Source: Agapetus fuscipes (lineage: Eukaryota > Arthropoda > Insecta > Trichoptera > Glossosomatidae). Taken from it: a stretch of 64,000 bases of DNA. The stretch spans positions 13,006,493 to 13,070,492 of the forward strand of contig OX637362.1 of assembly GCA_951799405.1 (NCBI GenBank), in the 5' to 3' direction. The translations under genes and the position numbers were made by a program. This document shows positions 59,513 through 64,000 of the stretch, piece after piece (within the stretch, counting starts at the first letter, position 1; every line of letters starts with the position of its first letter). The notes below the pieces were generated by a model. The model saw only the letters and a list, made by a program, of their open reading frames with translations. It did no database searches and had not been told where the DNA came from.

Positions 59513-60002
59513 GAGTCGTATAAATGCAAACGCCGTCAACTCCTTACGCGATGATTTTGACAAAAATAAACTTGTGTTTTTAACGCATTTTTTTCCCAGT
59601 TGGAGATGACGGCGTTTGCACGAAATTATACTTTTTCAATTAAAATTACGAAGGAAGGAGAAGTGAGGTTTTCATCAAATTGCACGCAGCAAATGATTTG
59701 TTACACTACGCAGAATCAAATTCAATAATTATCTGTCAATATATGTCGGTGTAATAGCCGCGGGGATCAAGACAGGTTATTTGGAACCGGATAACGCTGG
59801 TTTGAATCCCGCGACGATAACTTCGACCCTGGTTCAACAGATGCCGTTGCATGCACACAAGCTTCTGCTTTCGCATGAAGACAACTGGCCAGGCAAAATA
59901 GGTTGGTGGATTGCATTCCTTTCCACAAATCTATTTAAAAAAAAAAAAAAATCTCAAATATCATAAAATTTGGATCTGACGGCGTTTGCAGTTATACGAC
60001 TC
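59513..60002. mobile_element. GAGTCG-type TIR element, copy 1, containing SINE3
   Basis: GAGTCGTATAAATGCAAACG at the left is inverse to CGTTTGCAGTTATACGACTC at the right (~27-bp ends). An internal GATGACGGCGTTTGCACGAA at about 59605 is a further inverse copy of the start, so a ~90-bp hairpin can form at the left end. SINE3 (59745-59956) sits inside. Confidence 0.83.
59745..59956 (+). mobile_element. SINE3, full length, inside a TIR element
   Basis: TCGGTGTAATAGCCGCGGGG, CTGGTTTGAATCCCGCGACG (box B), TTCGACCCTGGTTCAACAGA, GACAACTGGCCAGGCAAAAT and CACAAATCTATTT plus poly-A. Box A is weak. Confidence 0.82.
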
Positions 60003-60237
60003 ATATATATAAAGGGATATTTTATTTAAAGCGTTTTTTTTGTGTGTAGCACACCTCAAAGGTCCTTGGTCTCTTTTGTAACTATATCAAGGGACTGCAA
60101 TGGGGCATCCACAGAATGACGATTAAAACATTGAGCCGTGAAGTCAAAAGCAAGAGCTAGAAATCAATTGTTGTAAATTGTGAACCAAACAGCGTTAAAT
60201 AAATATGATATCATATGTAATATTACATAAAATAAAT

Positions 60238-60511
60238 GAGTCGTATAAATGCAAACGCCGTCAACTCCTTACGCGATGATTTTGAGAAAAATAAACTTGT
60301 AAACTTGTAAAACGACAACACCAGTTGGAGATGACGGCGTTTGCACAAAATCATACTTTTTCAATTAAAATTACGAAGGATTAAGTGAGGTTAACATTAT
60401 ATCGCACACAGCAAATAATTTATTACACTGCGCAGAATCAAATTCAATCATTATCTAAAAAAAAAAGCATAAAGTTTGGAGATGACGGCTATTGCAGTTA
60501 TACTAAGACTC
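60238..60511. mobile_element. GAGTCG-type TIR element, copy 2
   Basis: GAGTCGTATAAATGCAAACG starts it and a mutated GGCTATTGCAGTTATACTAA ends it at GACTC. It is 274 bp and lacks an insert. Confidence 0.8.
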
Positions 60512-61110
60512 AAAAATAATAAAATAAATAAGACTTTGTTTTTCTAACTTAATTAAAACAAAAATAAAATAAAACTGTTAAAATAATAACTGCAGTTTAA
60601 TTTTAAAAAAAAACAGCAAAATCATAGCAAGTGTTGTCGGGTACAAAATAAGGCTTGTTAAAATGAAAATAAAGGTTGCAACTTCCCTGCCTGTTGGGGA
60701 TGGGTACGAAGATGAAAGAAGGCCGTGTGTTTTATTGTCGCCTAATTTTGGTTTATGGGGCAATTCCAGGGCACGGACGAGCCCCGTTTCCTTTTTGTTC
60801 CCGACATTGTGAACTGCTACGCCAAATTCAGAGTCACTTGCATCCCCTTGTAGACTTGTGAGTGTTTTTGTATGGAAAAATAAATAAGCACGACTTGAAA
60901 TTGAGTTAAAGGCTTACTTAATATTGCGTTATTCAGAATCATTTGTATATTATACTTGCGTAAACACTATAACTTGTTAGAACTGTTTTTTTTTCAGAAT
61001 TGCTAAATAAACCTGAGATAAAGTCAACTTCAATGTTCTATTAACAATAATTTCGAAACTACCAGTATACCTTGATTTAAAACTTTGTTTTAACAATCAA
61101 TTTTACAGCT
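60512..61110. other. Unassigned DNA
   Basis: About 60675-60860 is GC-richer. After GGCAATTCCAG, the frame GTDEPRFLFVPDIVNCYAKF, then RVTCIPL and a stop, looks somewhat coding. I could not tie it to the candidate gene by phase. Confidence 0.3.
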
Positions 61111-61111
61111 C

Positions 61112-61202
61112 CTTGACTTATAGGTTAGTAAAAAACTGACCACTAATACTGTAAAAAAATATTCACTTTGCCAATGTCACCCTGTTTCAGGGAAGGTCAC
61201 TA
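61112..61202 (+). repeat. LINE-A 3' tail, proximal part
   Basis: CTCCTTGACTTATAGGTTAG, TTCACTTTGCCAATGTCACC and CTGTTTCAGGGAAGGTCA. It then stops. Confidence 0.82.
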
Positions 61203-61272
61203 CACAACTCTTATGTAACTTGTAATTTGTGTACTTTTCATGGAAGTACACAATTTTTCATGTTTTTGTCTA

Positions 61273-61515
61273 TAATCTAAGTAGCAAGGATATATTTACA
61301 TTAAGTCTTATATTCAATGCAAACATATAAGCAGACACGTGTAAATTCACGCTTACACATACTGCATGTGCCCTTACAAAATAAACTAATCCTTTTCGTG
61401 AACATACATAAACCTTTCAACATCTTCAACTTTTCCCTGAAACCAGGGTGGCATTGGCAAAGGGAATCAAGTTTTTACAGCATGGGGGTAAGCCTCATAC
61501 CAAACTATTAGTGAA
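61273..61515 (-). repeat. LINE-A 3' tail copy
   Basis: TATAATCTAAGTAGCAAGGA to AAGCCTCATACCAAACTATT. It faces the preceding + fragment head-to-head across ~70 bp. Confidence 0.8.
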
Positions 61516-61882
61516 TGAATGTAAAAATTAAAAAAGACACACATTTGTCCGGTTGAAAGAACGCTTACAATCTTATACAGAGTGCTAAATTTCATTATCC
61601 ACAGAGAGGGGCTATCAAAAATTAATGGTTGAATTGTTTTTGTGTTTTTTTGGGTTAGATTATGGTCTACATGCAGTTTTTTTTTATCTGCCGACGTTTC
61701 GCCTTCACGAGTAGACGGCATTTTCAAGGCGAGTTATAACGGCGTGGCGGTCTTCGCTGTCTCCTGTGTCGTCTGTCGTTGCTTACTTTATGTAATATCG
61801 ACTATGAAAGTGTTAGTGAAAGTAACTTTTATTAATGGTTGATTAAAGAAAAAAATAACAGTATTTAACTGAGCAAAATAGA
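61516..61882. other. Unassigned DNA with hammerhead-like motif
   Basis: On the minus strand at 61682-61730, CTTGAAAATGCCGTC, a loop, and GGCGAAACGTCGG resemble the cores at 8537 and 24836. Nothing else is recognised. Confidence 0.35.
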
Positions 61883-61884
61883 AG

Positions 61885-62048
61885 GTTTGTTTTTCGCTGG
61901 GCTGAAAATATTTCCATCCAGCCTTATACCGACTGGGTCTTGATTGAGAATTAACGCTTTTTACAGCGACGACCAAGCTATAGCAGAGGACTCTTCATGA
62001 GTGATTTACACAAAAACAGCGCTCACCAAATAAATCAGACTAATATGA
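61885..62048 (+). mobile_element. SINE2 3' half with LINE-G-type end
   Basis: TTTTTCGCTGGGCTGAAAAT, CTGGGTCTTGATTGAGAATT, GCGACGACCAAGCTATAGC and CAGCGCTCACCAAATAAATC. Confidence 0.82.
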
Positions 62049-62067
62049 GTTATAAACAAGTATATAC

Positions 62068-62334
62068 GAGTCGTATAAATGCAAACGCCGTCAACTCCTA
62101 ACGCGATGATTTTGAGAAAAATAAACTAGTAAACTTGTTAAACGACAACACCAGTTGGAGATGACGGCGTTTGCACGAAATCATACTTTTTCATTTAAAA
62201 TTACGAAGGATTGAGTGAGGTTTACATTATATCGCACACAGAAAATGATTTGTTACACTGCGCAGAATCAAATTCAATCATTATCTCAAAAATCATACAT
62301 TATGGAGATGACTGCGTTTGCAGTTATACGACTC
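62068..62334. mobile_element. GAGTCG-type TIR element, copy 3
   Basis: GAGTCGTATAAATGCAAACG to CAGTTATACGACTC, 267 bp, very similar to copy 2. It sits immediately after a SINE2 end. Confidence 0.83.
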
Positions 62335-62690
62335 TATAATGATAAACACCTTCACTAAAGATTGTTTTAATATTGTCTCAGAATAAAGGTTGCCATGTTA
62401 TGTTAGATCTGTGAATAGAGGTGGAATCGGGTGATTGTTGAAGGATAAACAAAAAGTTAATCGTCTTTTTTATGTCGGCCATATTTCAGCTGCGAAAAGA
62501 ATATGAAGCGGCATTAAAGACACATGGGAATTATATATGGCCCAGTTATGACCCTAAACAAAAATAAATATTGTGGCATTCTTTGTCTTTCAGGAATTCT
62601 TAACGTATCAACATCGAGTAACATTTTTTTTAACTACCTAGATGCTACGAGTATTTGCGAAGAAAGGAATGTTATTCAGCAGTGAATTCC
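62335..62690. other. Unassigned DNA with possible exon
   Basis: After CCATATTTCAG, 62490-62567 reads LRKEYEAALKTHGNYIWPSY, then DPKQK and a stop, in phase 0. Another acceptor-like CTTTGTCTTTCAG lies at about 62581-62593. Neither is supported beyond local motifs. Confidence 0.25.
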
Positions 62691-62691
62691 T

Positions 62692-63160
62692 TGACTTATA
62701 GGTTGGTATGAGGCTGACCACCCATACTGTAAAAAATGGTTCACTTTTACAATGTCACCCCTGTGTCAGGGAAGGTCGTCAAAAGTTGTAGGGCTTATGT
62801 TCATTTGAGGTTTGGATTTTATTTGAAAGTACACATTCAGCATTTCGCACGTTTAATAATAAAGAGAAATAACTCGAAAATTGGGAAAATCGAGATTTTG
62901 TAATAAAACGCAAGAAAAATGCGAGAATAATAGGTAGAATGCGACAGCCGTTCAATTTGGATGAATATGACCGAGATTAAACATCGGCCGCCATTTTCAT
63001 CCCATACAAGTTGTACTGGTTGTCTGAACTTCAAACGTGATTTCCCAACATTCATGTTTCTTGAGTTATTGCTCTTTATTATTAAACGTGCGATTTGTAA
63101 GCAAGAACTACACGTGTTTGTTTGTGGGCATACATTTTGAGTGGGTAACTTAGATTATAG
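62692..63160 (+). repeat. LINE-A 3' tail split by a 247-bp TIR element
   Basis: CTTGACTTATAGGTTGGTAT reaches CACATTCAGCATTT at 62845. After the insert ATTTGTAAGCAAGAACTACA continues to AACTTAGATTATAG. Confidence 0.87.
62846..63092. mobile_element. 247-bp MITE, CGCACG...CGTGCG, second copy, inverted
   Basis: Same length and ends as 35930-36176 but internal sequence reversed (GTACTGGTTGTCTGAACTTC here is inverse of the first copy's GAAGTTCAG-type stretch). ATTT is duplicated at 62842-62845 and 63093-63096. It occupies the equivalent position of the host LINE-A tail. Confidence 0.88.
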
Positions 63161-63189
63161 ATTATAAATTATAGCACTGCGGGTTTCTA

Positions 63190-63472
63190 ACTTCTCCATA
63201 GAGCAGTGGTGAGCACCTTAGAATTTTCGTGGGTTCAAATCCCAGCGGAGCACAAAAAACATGTCAGTTACATTTTCAAATACCTATGCTCTTCACTGTG
63301 TTGCAAAATTAATGTTCTTTTACAAAAGATCCATTCAGTCTTACAGCAACTGGGTTTTGCTTGATAATTGGCGCTTTCTATAGCAACGACCAAACTTGAA
63401 GAGGGCTCTTGAGGTGTGTTATTTACACAAAAAAAACTGCTCACCAAATAAATCATTCAAATATACATAATT
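63190..63472 (+). mobile_element. SINE2 with LINE-G-type end
   Basis: GTGGGTTCAAATCCCAGCGG (box B), TATGCTCTTCACTGTGTTGC, TTGATAATTGGCGCTTTCTA, GGGCTCTTGAGGTGTGTTAT and CTCACCAAATAAATCATTC. Box A is decayed. Confidence 0.83.
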
Positions 63473-64000
63473 ATTACGTATGTGATCGGTGGATATTCCT
63501 AGACTTCCTATTCAGAATTTACATAAAAACCTGAAAAGATATGTATTAGATTTTTTAGGGCGTGTGTATTCACACAGTGAAAATTAATTTTAATTTAAAA
63601 TACTCTTGTGACTCTTGATAATGACCTGAATGTTTAAGGTCGAAAGTGCTTGAGGTAGATAAAATTATTGTGAAAATAAAACTACGTTTTGAAAAAAAAA
63701 ATCTTTTTAAAAAAAGATATTATGTATTGTAAAATTTTAAAAACTCTTGCAGTTTTTGTTACTGTTTTCTTCAAACAGTAATGGAGTGAGAAAAGTAAGA
63801 CAATTTTTCCGTAATATTAAAAACTCAAAAAATTAAACGAAACCAAATTTTTCAAACATCGTAACAGAAGAATTCATTGTTAAAAATTACCGAAACAAAT
63901 TAACATTGTCTATTCGTGCAAATATTAACTGAACGATTCGCAACAATCACAAATACCAACTGTAGGCGTAGGTATACAATTGGGAACCAATGTGCCATCA
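63473..64000. other. Unassigned AT-rich DNA with retroposon end
   Basis: At 63570-63690, CACACAGTGAAAATTAATTT, then TTGATAATGACC, a loop, AAGGTCGAAAG and TTGTGAAAATAAAACTACG follow the same plan as 6934 and 38250. The rest to the window end is unrecognised. Confidence 0.45.

Noticed and set aside
60676..60861. 61-aa frame beginning MQLPCLLGMG
   Set aside because: An alternative frame after a CAG site looks equally plausible, and neither has a supporting splice partner or recognisable domain.

Overview
This is eukaryotic, intergenic-to-intronic DNA, most likely from an arthropod. It is strongly AT-rich, has no bacterial gene organisation, and is packed with non-LTR retrotransposon (LINE) fragments, tRNA-derived SINEs, solo LTRs and small terminal-inverted-repeat DNA elements. 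The repeat families do not let me name a species. No rRNA, functional tRNA gene or CRISPR array is visible.

Family names used here are my own labels. LINE-A is an RT-bearing LINE whose ~260-bp 3' tail, ending in (GATTA)n, occurs about 45 times on both strands from end to end. LINE-B ends in a short ACAGTT repeat. LINE-C and LINE-E are two related RT C-terminal families. LINE-D ends in (ATC)n. LINE-F ends in (GAA)n. LINE-G is a CR1/L2-like LINE ending in (ATT)n, with the longest coding remnant at 56559-58592 and a close truncated relative at 53327-54140. SINE1 (~340 bp, tRNA-like head, 3' end ...TAGCTTAGTTGCGTT), SINE2 (tRNA-like head, GGCGGAGCAC block) and SINE3 (tRNA-like head, poly-A tail after CACAAATCTATTT) are the short families.

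Layout: 1-26 kb is mostly LINE-A tails and SINEs, with a ~670-bp ATC microsatellite (14757-15428), a degenerate GTGATGA/GTGGTAA minisatellite (19750-20560) and a solo LTR with a 4-bp target duplication (21592-22315). Around 27-28 kb there is a GC-richer segment followed by a candidate first coding exon (27867-27927: signal peptide, then a good 5' splice site). A second candidate exon at 56102-56170 is phase-compatible, so 28-56 kb may be one large repeat-filled intron on the + strand. At 44.3-46.3 kb a 1742-bp TIR transposon carrying a broken transposase-like gene sits inside a LINE-D copy. The region 53-64 kb holds both LINE-G copies, LINE-B and a cluster of three GAGTCG-ended TIR elements.

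The main biology is transposon ecology. SINE2 shares its 3' end with LINE-G, which suggests that LINE-G mobilises it. The SINE2 head also occurs fused to at least two other 3' modules, one a recurrent SINE2-SINE1 dimer with a constant junction. The LINE-A tail is a repeated landing pad: two 247-bp TIR elements sit at the same position in two copies but in opposite orientations, and three small retroposons with hammerhead-like CTGANGA-stem-GAAAC cores lie in three tails with 11-12-bp target duplications.
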